64,000 bases of DNA, taken from the NCBI GenBank assembly GCA_958496175.1, contig OY292278.1, forward strand, positions 38,874,001 to 38,938,000. Reading direction: 5' to 3'. The first letter of the stretch is position 1, and each line of letters opens with the position of its first letter. Source of the stretch: Sisyra terminalis. Taxonomy: Eukaryota > Arthropoda > Insecta > Neuroptera > Sisyridae. The notes below the pieces were generated by a model. That model did no database searches, had not been told where the DNA came from, and worked only from the letters and a program-made list of their open reading frames with translations. Of the stretch, positions 11,312 through 22,530 are shown in pieces. Position numbers and translations under genes: made by a program.

Positions 11312-11613
11312 CCAATGAGTTGTAGACTAGAGTGAACATGCTCTACACGTTCAATTAAAACTTCAATTGTTATTTCCCTGCAATTTGTCGAGTCCTCGTT
11401 CCCTTTCCATAGTATGTTTCAACAAAATATTCTCATCTCTAAGTTGACATAGAAGTAAGGTTGAAGTTGTGATGGTTGACTCGAGAAAATTTGTGTTAAT
11501 TCAAATTTAATTGGCTGGGTAGGTAAAACAGTTGGAAAAGTGGAGAGTTGATGAAATTCAATATATCTTTAAGAATTTTATGCTTACGTTCACTCTAGTC
11601 TTCAGCTCAGTGG
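11312..11613. mobile_element. inverted-repeat unit, MITE-like or paired SINE heads
   Basis: A 26-bp inverted repeat bounds the unit: CCAATGAGTTGTAGACTAGA at 11312 and its near complement ending at 11613, with the inner 14 bp AGACTAGAGTGAAC perfect. TTAAAG stands just outside both ends (11306-11311 and 11614-11619) and may be a target duplication. An alternative reading is that each arm is the start of a tRNA-like sequence, because AGCTCAGTGGTTAAAGC (from 11603) resembles a Pol III box A. The internal 250 bp show no coding potential. Confidence 0.45.
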
Positions 11614-12027
11614 TTAAAGCTTTCTAAAGCAGAAATTAAATTATAATGCTATCTCAATATGGAGGATCCTTGATTTATCTCCAGGTCTGGCGAATCCTTC
11701 AAAATAATATAATTGTCTTAGATTGACATAAACAAATATAGCCCATTAATTTTTTTTTCAAAGTAAAAAAGTTTTCAACTACTTACTCGACTTAAACATT
11801 TACTCGATGGTACACAAAGACAACATGATCACGTTGGTCCATTAGCTGATGAAAATTCGTTTTGCCCTTTCAACAGTCAAATGTAGAAGGATCTATTTTT
11901 ACGGTGCAGTGACGATCTTCTTCTGATCCGCCTTGGGTCGTAAAGGATTCTGGAATACCAAAAATCTTTAAGATACTTAATAATGAATTTGATACTATTA
12001 CAAATAAGATTACTAAATTGAAATAAT

Positions 12028-12128
12028 TGTGTGTGTTCACATGCAATGTGCCTTGTCTCAAATTCGGCAGTTGTGCAAATTTCAATATCTCAAATTTGCC
12101 ATCGTATCAAACCTGCATGTGAACATAA
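12028..12128. repeat. small inverted repeat
   Basis: GTGTTCACATGC near 12030 is repeated inverted as GCATGTGAACA near 12115, with a weaker inner pair (GCAAATTT / AAATTTGC). It may be a short foldback or part of an LTR-like unit extending to about 12345, where TATAAAATA (12249) and AATAAA (12325) are seen. No target duplication was identified. Confidence 0.35.
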
Positions 12129-12378
12129 TTCATCTCGTCGGTTACCGGGAAACAGCGGCGGATGCAAAATTCTGCTAACATGTCATCTTGACCAGGTGTT
12201 GGATCATCGTGTGAACGAGCCAGATCGTCGGTACTCACAATTGCCCCATATAAAATATATGATTAGCTCAACTAATAATTTTGTATATATAGATCTGTAA
12301 ATTTTGTAACAATTCGATTTTCACAATAAAGCAACTAGAGAGAATCTTGTTTCATCGTTGTGTGGCCAAACTCCTTCA

Positions 12379-12660
12379 GCTAACTTTCTAAGACTCAGGA
12401 CATCAGGGTATCGTGAGTCTGCGAGCCCAGTTAGCCTTCCTTATAATAAATCCTTTCTTTGGCTAACTTTCTAAGACACCGGACATCGGGGTATCGTGAG
12501 TCTGCAAGCCCGGTTAGCCTTCCAGCAAGAAATCCTTCCTTTCAATTCACTCTTCATCGAGAGGAACTTACTGGCAAGAAATCTTTCCTTGCAATTGGTT
12601 CCTCCGATCAACGAATTACTTGTTATTGACAAGAAATCCTTCCTTGCCAATACGTAATTC
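12379..12660. repeat. hierarchical tandem repeat with palindromic sub-unit
   Basis: Two roughly 60-bp copies (12379-12438 and 12462-12522) share GCTAACTTTCTAAGAC, GGGTATCGTGAGTCTGC and GTTAGCCTTCC. They are followed by three spaced copies of a palindromic motif near GGCAAGAAATCCTTCCTTGCC (12527, 12572 and 12629); a decayed fourth copy separates the two 60-bp units. The minus-strand open frame over this block is a by-product of the repeat. Family unknown. Confidence 0.6.
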
Positions 12661-14280
12661 ATACAGTTAAAACAGTATGGGATATCAATAAAAAGGTTTT
12701 GAAAAATGGCAAATGTCTTCCTTTTATGTCTATAGTTCGGGAAATGTGTGCTTCTAAAGTTGTAAAAACTTTGATTTTCCCTTATTCACTTATCCATATT
12801 ACGATAAAAATGTTTGTACTAATTTTAGAGTAAAAGAACTTCATGATTTTCAATTATTTTTGATTTGAATAAAATATGTCATATGGTTTTTGAGAAATGG
12901 AATATCTTCCAACTCATTTTAATTTTCCTTTAAATTAAAGCCTCCCTTAAATTCTATCTGTTCAGTTATCTAAAACAGTGGCAATTAAAAACATTGATTT
13001 GAAGTTACAGCCAAATATAATACAATTAGATGAATAAGTATGAAGATACGTAAAGCATAAGTGATATAAATTTTATTGGGAAAACAGTGATAGAAACCTA
13101 GAACTGTAAATACATGTAAAAAGATTGTTCTTTCTTCTTTATGAATAGAAAGGTGGTAAGGTTCGCTATAAGCACAGAAGTAACACTGAAAAATTTAAAA
13201 AGAAATTGTATGATTTGAAAGTAAAAGAAAATAATTGAAAAATGAATTTTCCTGATTAATAAAATTTCTTATATAAGTAAGAACTTTTAGTATAGTAAAC
13301 TATTTGTAACTGAAAATAAATGATTAAAAAAATATTGAATTAAATCTCTGGTCAACTATATATTGTTTTGTATTCAATTATAACTACTAAAATTGAAATT
13401 TGAAATTTATATGAAGTTTTCAATAATACAAAATTGATTTTCTTGTTTTTGGAATCAACATTGCTTTTAGCAGAATGAAATTTGTTTCACAGATAAATTT
13501 TAAAATACCTCAATTTAATAAGTCATTCTTTAAAGCCTTTCATACAAAGATCCATTTATTCAAAACAAAGAGCTGTAAGCTAAATAATAAATTGGTATTT
13601 AGAAGAAAATTTGTAGTCTTGAACCTATTCGAACCTTTCAAGTCGTATAATACACTCCACCAAAGAAGTGTGATGTTCACGAAAACAATTCATATAAATA
13701 TAGCATTATAGTTTAATCCCATAATTTATGACGGTCCACTTTGCATTTCACCCCTGAGGCAAGTACCAGAATATTGTGCAGAGATAAGGAAAAAAAGAAG
13801 TTAATATAGTTGAATAAATTAATGTTAAACGTGTCACTTGTCTGCTTTGTATCGTTTAGAATTGTTTATTCCTTAGTCAATTTTCTTGAATTAATGTTCA
13901 ATTTAAGGCGACATTTAGTTGAATTTATGTCGGGAGAACGAGTTGTAGCACATATCCAGCGACACGTGCTAATAGCTGAAAGCTTTTAGTCTGATTATCT
14001 CGTTTATATGAGCTAAATTGTTTGTAAGCGTTTAAAAAGCGAAAATGTTAAGGGAAAATGACAAAAACCATATGTGTGACCTAATCACGGGCTTGATAAA
14101 TTTATCTCAACTTCCTTGAACAGGAAAGAAATTAATGATGGTGTTGAAAATTTGATTTGTTGTCAAAAAAGGGAAATATATTTTCTTCTTTGATCTACAC
14201 CCGGTATTTTCCGGTATTTTAATAAATTGATAAAAACTTATCTGTTAGATAAGTCCTATACGTTTACACTACACATATTA
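12661..14280. other. unannotated AT-rich stretch
   Basis: No gene or element is recognised. The plus-strand frame at 13475-13711 has no family resemblance. A short direct repeat of CCGGTATTTT lies at about 14202-14220. Confidence 0.4.
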
Positions 14281-15274
14281 AGGTAGAGTCACCAAATAAC
14301 GTCCCCTTTTTGAAAAATAAAAATTTTGAAAACAATGTTGCGATTGAAGGAATAAATATAACGTCAAAGTTTAGTTATAACATTTCTTTATTATTTTAAA
14401 TAAAAAAAAATCTGTTAAATTCTTTATTATTTATACAAAAATATTCTTTACAAAAACGTAGACATTCTGAAAATAATTTTTTGGGCACCTAATTACGTCC
14501 CGGGGACGATATTGAGATCACAATAATCAGGACTTACATAAACATAAACTATATTTTTAACAATATATAATTATTAGTATAATCATAATAATGACAATAT
14601 CTAATCAGACTTATTAATCATTGATGTACCTATAGTTGAAACTTTAATTAATTTTAATTCTCTAAGCAAATTGAACAGATAAAGTTAGGCCCTGGATTTT
14701 CAACACAATCCTCATGCATCCATTGGAAACATTTTGTGCATCCTATCCACTTTTTCCCATTTTATCATGGTGCTGATCCCTGTTTCGTCCACACTAAATA
14801 TTTTATTGAAAAAATGATTGTTGAAAAAATACAACTGCCGAATAACGAAGTAATTTCAATATCGTCCCGGGGGCGATATTAGGCTTATGTAAGGGGACGA
14901 TATTAGGAATTTGTCAGTTGTGTTGAAAATTTGCATTCAACCAAAAACGCATGTCATAACCTAAATGAAAATATAATCGATTTAATTTTAAGCGATAACA
15001 TCAAATTTTGACAAAATTTCGTTTAAATAATTCAAGAACATCACCATTTAAACCTTATCGATAGTATTTCAATCAAAAACTTACCTTGACAAGTTTTTCA
15101 TTTTTTTAAATATCTTGACACAGACCCAATATTTCATCGCTAAACATTTGAAATGATTGTCTGACTTAACTGACTTTAAATTCAAATTATAAAAACTTGG
15201 TGGAGTATATTTAGAAAAAAAAATACCCAAGGAGGCGAAATTAAGCTTGGGGACGAAATTTGGTGACTATACCT
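14281..15274 (-). mobile_element. internally deleted pogo/Tigger-like DNA transposon
   Basis: Terminal inverted repeats of 26 bp agree at 23 positions: AGGTAGAGTCACCAAATAAC at 14281 against AGGTATAGTCACCAAATTTC read inward from 15274, both continuing GTCCCC. Each end is flanked by TA (14279-14280 and 15275-15276), the target site of the Tc1/mariner/pogo superfamily. The interior keeps a minus-strand transposase remnant and several copies of a GGGGACGATATT motif, two of them in palindromes (CGTCCCGGGGACG at 14496; ATCGTCCCGGGGGCGAT at 14861). At 994 bp it is too short to be autonomous. The borders are well supported. Confidence 0.85.
14654..14819 (-). pseudogene. pogo-like transposase remnant: DDE start fused to C-terminal zinc finger
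   Basis: The minus strand first reads NHFFNKIFSVDETGISTM (14819-14766), the first catalytic-Asp motif of pogo/Tigger transposases (VDETG). In another frame it then reads KKWIGCTKCFQWMHEDCVE and PNFICSICLEN followed by a stop (14755-14654). The second piece is a Cys/His zinc finger (C-x2-C, W-x-H-x2-C, C-x2-C) of the kind found at the C-terminus of many insect pogo-like transposases. Roughly the whole middle of the transposase, including the other two Asp residues, is missing, with the junction at about 14756-14766. It is a deletion derivative, not a functional gene. Confidence 0.8.
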
Positions 15275-15276
15275 TA

Positions 15277-15854
15277 CTATTCTTTGGCGAACAAAACGCT
15301 TTTTATAAAGTGTTTATCTGTTATGTCATAAAGTTTAATCTGGAAGAAAAATTTCACTATTTAAAGATGGAAACACATTTTCTTAGATCAGTATTTTTAT
15401 TATAACAGATAAATTCAATTCTTAATTACGCACCAAAGTTTCTCTACAAACTTGGTACGTATATTGTCGTTTGATGTTTCGGTAAACGAAAAGCTGTGGT
15501 TTTCTGAAGAACAACCTGTTAAACTTAAATAGCAAAATTACCAATGGGTTAGTGGTAGAATGGTTAATCTACAAAGATCCCCCAAAATAAATAAAACTTT
15601 TAAGTAATGATTTACGTCTTAGATGTGCCTGTTTTTAGTCCAAAATGTTTAACATTGCAATTTGTATAAACAATTATAATTGATTTTGTTGGGAATTTTT
15701 AATTGGAAGTTGTGGCAAATAAATAAAATTTAGAAAAACCATGAAATATTCAATTATTAAAAGGATAAAAGCATCTTATAGAGGAGTAAAATTTTGCTTA
15801 AAATTAAGGGATATTAGAATGAATTATTCACCCTTAATACCCTTCAAACAACTA
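15277..15854. other. unannotated stretch
   Basis: No gene or element is recognised between the pogo-like element and the tandem array. GGGTTAGTGGTAGAATGG (15547) looks like a Pol III box A by chance, but no box B follows. Confidence 0.4.
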
Positions 15855-18800
15855 TATTTGCATAGACTGGTAATAGGAAATAGGTATAGGGTGTAACTGG
15901 TAATAGGATGAACCTTATGTATTATTCTTTTTTCGCTAATGAAATAGAATTTTCATTCTTGATGTATCACGAAAGAAAATTTGTATAGTTCCTCTAATTA
16001 CAGATTAAATTATTATCCAGGAATGCTGGGAAAAATTGACACTAAAACTCTAATCAATAAGTCAACCCTTAAAACTAGTCAATTTTTGATCCAAATAGAG
16101 TAATGTTGAATTTTTCAAAAAAATTAACAAATAATTTAAAAAATTTTGGCAACAGTTATTGATAGCAATAGATAGGATTTTCAAGCAAACAATAATCTAT
16201 CATACTAATGGAAAAGAACCACTTTTGTTATACTATATTTGCATAAGTATTGATCTAATAGGATCAACCATATGTACATATTATTCTTTTTTTGCTAATG
16301 ACATTAACTTTTCATTTTTGATGTACTACGAAAGAAAAGTTTTTTAGTTCTTTTCATTAAAAAGTAATTAATTGCCCAGGAATACTGGGAAAAATTGGCA
16401 CAAAAACTCATATGAATAAAGCAACCCTTAAAATTAGTCAATTTCTGGTCGAAATAGAGTAATGTTGAATTTTTCAATAAATTATTATACTATTTGAAAA
16501 ATTTTGGCAACAGTTATGGTTAGCAATAGATAGGATTTTTAAGCAAACAATAATCTATCTTACTTATGGAAAAGTACCATCCTTATTATAATGCACTAAA
16601 ATTGTCCTGGAAATTATAATTTATTTTGTAAAGTTTTTATGGCGATTTCATTAAAGATATTTTACCATATGATTACTGAAAGATAACTAATTATAATTGT
16701 TCGAAAATTGGCGAAAAAAGCTCTTTTTATATCCGGTGAATTTGTTGTATGACATTGAAAAAATTTAAGCTCCTTCTCCTTTTATTCGAGATAACAATAC
16801 TTCAATGGAAGAGAAGTATCTTGCACTATATGTGTATTCTTAATATTGAAAAGTTTACATGATTTTTAACGGAATCCCTCTTCATATTACCCTTAAAATT
16901 AGTCAATTTATGGTTAAAATAGAGAAATGTTCAATTTTCCCAAAAAATTATCATATGGTGTGAACATTTTTGGCAACAGTTATAGATAGCAATAGATAGG
17001 ATTTTCAAGCAAATAATAATCTATCTTCCTAATAAAAAAATACAACCCTTATTATAATGCACTGAAATTGTCCTAGGAATTATCTTTTATTTCGAAAATT
17101 TTTTGGGGCAATTTAATAAAAGAAAATTAACCGTATGATAACTGGAAAATTAATAATTATAATTGCTTAAAAATTGGTGAAAAAAGCTCTTTTTATATCC
17201 GGTGAATCTGTTGTATGACATTCCAAAAATTTAAGGTCCTTCTCCTTTTATTTGAGAAAACATTACTTCAGTTGAATAGTAGTATCTTGCACTATATGTG
17301 TATTCTTAATATCGAAAAGTTTACATGATTTTCAACGGAATTTCATTTCATATTAATATGCAGTTGAGATACGAGTATCACTGGAAAATTAAAATAGAAT
17401 ACACAAATATTAGGTCAATGATTTTGAACAATTGAAAGAATTTAAAATCATGTTTTTTCGAAGCTTTTTTGGAACGTTATTTATTCCCATTGACAGAATA
17501 ATTCATGCCATATTGTATAAGTTTATAACAGTTAACATACAATCGACAATCCATATTTAATGATAAAATTTCCGTTGAAAGTATGTGCTGATTTCGGACT
17601 AATTTTAAAAGTTTTTATAGGATTTCAACCGATAAAAAATTATCTCCCAGTTCCTGTTCTAAAAAGACAAAAATCCGATTAATTACTCTTAATTTTAATG
17701 AATATCGATTAAAAATGAGTTTAAGTTACGTTACGGAGTACTTTTAAATGGCCCTTCTCCTTTTACTGAAGAAAATAAAACTTCAGTTGAATAGTAGTAC
17801 TTATCTTGAATTATACGTGTATCCTTAATATCGAGAAGCTTACATGATTTTCAACGAAATTTTCCTTCATATTAATATGCAATTGTGATACGAGTATTGC
17901 CGGGAAATTTGAATAGAATTGACGAAAATTAGGCCAATTGTTTTGAATATTTAAAAAAATTCAAGACCATGTTTTTTCAAAGCTTTTTTGGAACGTTATT
18001 TACTCACATCGACAGAATAATTCATGCTATCTATACTAATATATAAAATTCTTACGTCTGTCTGTACATTTCGATTTTGAACCCAATTTTAGGGTAAATA
18101 TTTGTTTCAAGAGTCCTTTATTTCAAATTTATCATTTTTAAATTTTTGTCTGTCTGTCTGTCTGTCTGTGTGTCCCGATTTAACTAAAGAACGGAACAAC
18201 CGAATTTAATGAAAATTGGTATTAATATACAACACAATTTCCCACATACTATAGGCTAATTATCATTCCAAAAATAATAATGAGGGAAGGTATTCCGTAG
18301 GGATGAAAACAGAAATTTTTACTTTAGATAGGTGAGTTACATATCATTGGAAAGGTAATTAAGAGTTAGAAAATAATCTGTAAAAATATTTTTAGTTGAA
18401 CTGATAAAAAGCACAGTAAATTCAATTTAAAGTTTAAATAATTGCCTGTTTGAAATATAAACCTTTATATATATAAGACACATAGTTTATATTAATAGCG
18501 ATGTTAATAGAGATTCCTACTAATATTCAAAATCTAGACCCTTAACTTCTGTTATTTTAACGCGAGTATTTTGATAAGTTTCGAGTTTTTTTAGTTATAA
18601 TTAAGACCGACTTTATTTATGTATGGATGCTGTTTGATTTACGGATTATTTGGTCCACGGTAGGTAAACCTATCGTAGCCATACGCAATAGACATATTCT
18701 TTTTAGATATTTGTAAATATTTTTTGAAAATTAATAAATTAAATTCGACACAATAGTGTTTTTAAGTTTTATTATGTTTTTCGTAAAAGAAATAAGAAAA

Positions 18801-19135
18801 ATAAAAATTTCCATATACTACCACTACAAGGAGCAAATCTAAAAAGAAAACAATCAACACCAACGTTACGCAGACGAAGTCGCAAGGATCAGCTAGTATA
18901 GTATAAGTTTATAATTGTTAACATACAATCGATATTTAATGATAAAATTTCCGTTGAAAGTATATGCAAAATTCGGACTAATTTCAAGACTTTTTATAGA
19001 ATTTCAACCAAAAAATGAAACTTCCAGTTCCTATTCTAAAAAAGACAAAAATTCGATTTCTTATCCCAAAGTTTAATGAATTTTGATTTATAATGAGTTG
19101 AAGTCACGTTATAGAATATTTTTTAGTTACGCAAA
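15855..19135. repeat. diverged composite tandem array
   Basis: Successive blocks repeat head to tail at three different spacings. TTGGCAACAGTTAT then TAGCAATAGATAGGAT recurs at 16147, 16507 and 16970. CTTTTTATATCCGGTGAAT then TTGTATGACATT recurs near 16722 and 17193. TTTTTTGGAACGTTATTTA then ATTCATGC recurs near 17465 and 17985. The spacings are about 360, 463 and 515 bp of array sequence; the last excludes the Helitron. Copies differ by roughly a tenth to a fifth of bases by eye. The array ends near 19135. It is noncoding. Confidence 0.75.
18030..18896 (+). mobile_element. complete non-autonomous Helitron
   Basis: The element starts TCTATACTAATATATAAA right after an A (18029) and ends CAGCTAG right before a T (18897), the A|T insertion rule of Helitrons. 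It makes no target duplication. About 12 bp before the end is a short hairpin (GCAGAC GAA GTCGC). A related array copy at 17501-17520 preserves the empty site: ATTCATGCCA followed by TATTGTATAA, against ATTCATGCTA|TATAGTATAA here. At 867 bp, with no Rep/helicase coding, it must have moved using an enzyme from elsewhere. A (GTCT)n tract lies near 18145-18170. Confidence 0.92.
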
Positions 19136-21769
19136 AAAAAGAGATGAAAATCATAATTTATCGAACAGAGATAATGTCCGATATAAAATAAGTTGATCTA
19201 TCAAAAGACATGGTAATTTTTTTATATTCTTTCCTTTTCTTTACGATACTTAAAATTATCATTGAATAAATGAATGCATTGTTATGTTCAATGGAATTTT
19301 TGTTCTGTTTTCACATAGGTAAATACTATTTCTATTCAATGAACACAAATACTATAAATACGATTTGTAAACTCCATGCTTACAACTCCTCAACAATACA
19401 ATAAACACCAAGATTGATATCGTGCAAAAACATTAAATATGGAAGGCAACCGTGCAATACAAAGGCATCACTGCTTGCATATCAGCTTCAATGAAATATA
19501 ATGGGGTATTTTTAGGGGTTGTTTTCTACTTATAGGGGTAATTTACTGTTATTGAGAGAAGACATTTGTACGAATATTTTTAAGAATTTTATTTTATCTT
19601 GTTGTAGGGAAATAACCACAATTCCATTTTCAAGCTACTGAAGGCCATTTTTCAAGGGTAAGAAAAGAATGTACCTTAACGATATGTTTTCCCATCGATT
19701 TTGTAATATTTACCATTGGTTAGAAAGATTTTACATTAAATTTAAAAACAGTTTTTCGATCTAAGGAATAAATCATTAGAAATGGGTAGTCAAATATTCA
19801 TCAATTTTGGCAATAAATATGGAAAATTTTTGAGATTGATTTTTAAATATATGGGTAAATTATCGTAATTGTTATTGATAGAGAACAATCATTTGAATAT
19901 TTTTATGAAAAATTGATATCCTTTATGAAAAGAAACATCTCAAATTCCACCATGAATTTCAAAAATTCCAATTTTCAGAGGCTTAAAAAAGATAATTTTT
20001 TCTCACCTGTCTTCAAATAATTTTCATTGATCAGGAGGGTATTGGGATAGATTGATTCAAGAATGGAACCCTTGGAAACGGAAAATACATTATTTATCAA
20101 TTTCAAAAATAATATAAGGATAATTAGAGGTTACTTTTTCTACTTAAGCATGTTTTTCGTGGCAGTTTAGGAGAAAAGACGTATGAATAATATGGAAAAA
20201 AATTATTATAGTCCTGAAAGGATCAACCCTAGTTCAATCCCCAATCTACAAAAAATCATATATTTTGAGCAAAAACTTTTGTAAATTCGTTAGATTTTGT
20301 AACTATTCTCGCCTGGTCAGGAGACTTTCAAAGTATCTATGAAACTAGTCTCAGATTTAAGGATTACATTTTTGGGAATAAAAATTCTAATATTCCGTAT
20401 TTTTCGTAAAAAATGAAGGTAAAAATAAGGGTTTAATTTTTCCTCAATACAGTGAATCTTTATAAGTGTTTTCGAGCAAACATTCATCATAAAATTGTTG
20501 TGAAAAAATTGTTGACCTTTTTTTAGAAAACAACCCCTTATCCTCAATTGAGAGAAAAAGGTAATTTTTTAAATGCAAGAGAAGAAAATAATGAGTTTTA
20601 TGCCCATTGTTAAACAATAACCGTTTGTTGAGCCTTCTTCAGATAAATACTTTAAACAATATCCATTACAGGGATAAAACCTTAGAAGCAAAAAGTATTA
20701 TGTTCATCAATTTTAGTCAAATGTAAGTATTTTTAAGGGGTTGATTTTTTCTTTAAATGATAATTTGAAATGAAGGTTTGTGATAGAAGACAATCTGAGT
20801 ATTATTGAAAAATAGTTTTTTTTTGGATAAGTAGACAATTAAACCCATTTTCCGCCCTGGACCCACAACCATTTTCAATATAAAGAAAATATGACGATCA
20901 AAGGGTCACTAAACAAAGGTCTAAAAAATAACTAACGAAGAACAACAATCTGAAGGGTGAATTTAGTAATAGCACATTTAAAACTTCTTCTGCTTGTTGA
21001 ACTGTTCTTAAGATAGTTGTTAAACAGTTTACCGATTAAAGGCATAAATTTATCGGAAAATAAAATCCAAAATTCATTATTTTTATTTGGGCTTGTCCTC
21101 ATTTTTTGAAAATACCATTCGTTTTAATAAGTTGAAAAAATGTATGATTAATAGTTAAATTTCGATTTATATAAGTAGTTGGAGGAAAAGCAATCTTTTG
21201 TATAAACTAGCTAATTCAGTCAAATAATTTCACCCGAATTTTTTGATACCAAATAAAGCTAATTTTTACCACGAGATGGCACTGTTAACCCAGTAGGAAA
21301 TCTACGGAGCTAAATAAAAAATTAACGTAAAATGCTGGCAACTTTCCTGCAAAATTAAAATGTTTATGGTTAAAATTTAATAGTTCATTTTTAATACTTA
21401 AGAGTTGCTGGCGTTATCTTGTACAATTTTTCAACGCATAATTTCTCCAAGAAGTGGAAAACACAATATGTACTCGTATGGTATATCTCTGATTCATTTT
21501 ATAAGTTCACAAATCAGTATCTCTAGGATTGTGATTAGTATCTGGAAAAATAAAATTTGTAATTACTAAAGGCTTTTTGCGTAGTAAATCAAAGAACAGA
21601 ATCAAAAATGTATTCTCAAACATAAACGGATTTCGAGGCATAAATAAACGGTATTTCGCTACTAATAATGAAAAATGGAACGGTGTGGGAGTTGAAATGT
21701 TCTCAATGGAATTAATTTTCGGAAATTATGACGTTAATATTAAGTCTAATTGTAATGAACGTTGACGAA
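19136..21769. repeat. weak, very diverged repeat array and unannotated DNA
   Basis: Four stretches share a decayed pattern: a GGGGTTG(T/A)TTTT-like start, a CTACTTA or ATATATGG-like middle, then an AGA(A/G)GAC / AGAGAAC block and GAATATTTTT. They lie near 19508, 19828, 20120 and 20727, so the period is near 300 bp with gaps. This is probably an old satellite or repeated transposon fragment. No coding sequence or other feature is recognised up to 21769. Confidence 0.4.
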
Positions 21770-22530
21770 TCGAGGACTTTGAGAGAGTGAAAACCGCAAG
21801 TTTCCCCGATCCGGGATTCGGAGTGAAGGATAGTCTGGAACGTGGTTCATTTATTCAGACGTGGTTCCATATGCGATATTAATTCGCACCTCACTCGTCC
21901 CGAATGCTTGACGTTTCAAATGATATTTTAGTATGACAGTTAGGAAAAGTTAAGCGGAACTTGGATCAATTTTCATTGACGCGTCGGTGACGGCAATATT
22001 CATCACGAACATTAATTAACAAAATGCATTACGTACATCTACGATAGATACATTATGAGATTAATTAATTAATAATCAGCTATTGCGGTAATTACGGCAG
22101 ATATCTACGACGCGACGTCTCTAACGTGTTCAATCTCGCCAGAAAGATTACGGCGAAAATTGGGAATCGCGCAGAATTAATACCAGCACGAATAGGAATA
22201 CATGCCACTTAACGGTGTCGGCAAAGGTGGTGAAGGCAAGACAGTGAAATATTCCCGTCTCCCGATCCCTGTTTGTTTCTCATCGGAACGAGAAGGCGTG
22301 CCAGAACTCTCTTAAGATGATTCCGCTCGTATGTATCGTACTCATGGAAACCCTCATCTATAATTACTGTCGGGACCGGGACCGGGATCGGAGTCCGGGA
22401 CTATATGAGTCACGGGAATATTGGGGCGGTTGGCGCAAGACGTTTTTATGGTACACCCGTTCCGTTTGACTTAGACTGTCACACTTGAGGTTAAAGGGAA
22501 GAAAATCGGGAACGGACAGAAAAAGTAAAA
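21770..22530. promoter_or_regulatory. candidate conserved noncoding / enhancer island
   Basis: This 760-bp block differs sharply from its surroundings: higher GC, no repeats, no long open frame. It contains a homeodomain-type run TTAATTAATTAATAATCAG (22061-22079), another ATTAATTAAC near 22012, many CpG-bearing words (GACGCGTCGG, TACGACGCGACGTC) and a GGGACCGGGACCGGGATCGG track near 22374. It looks like a developmental regulatory element or ultraconserved noncoding DNA. That is inference from composition only; no target gene is visible in the window. Confidence 0.3.

Noticed and set aside
12379..12660. CRISPR array
   Set aside because: Repeats are uneven, with repeated rather than unique spacers, in a eukaryotic genome.
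15547..15564. Box A-like GGGTTAGTGGTAGAATGG as a tRNA or SINE
   Set aside because: No box B within the expected distance and no tRNA fold.
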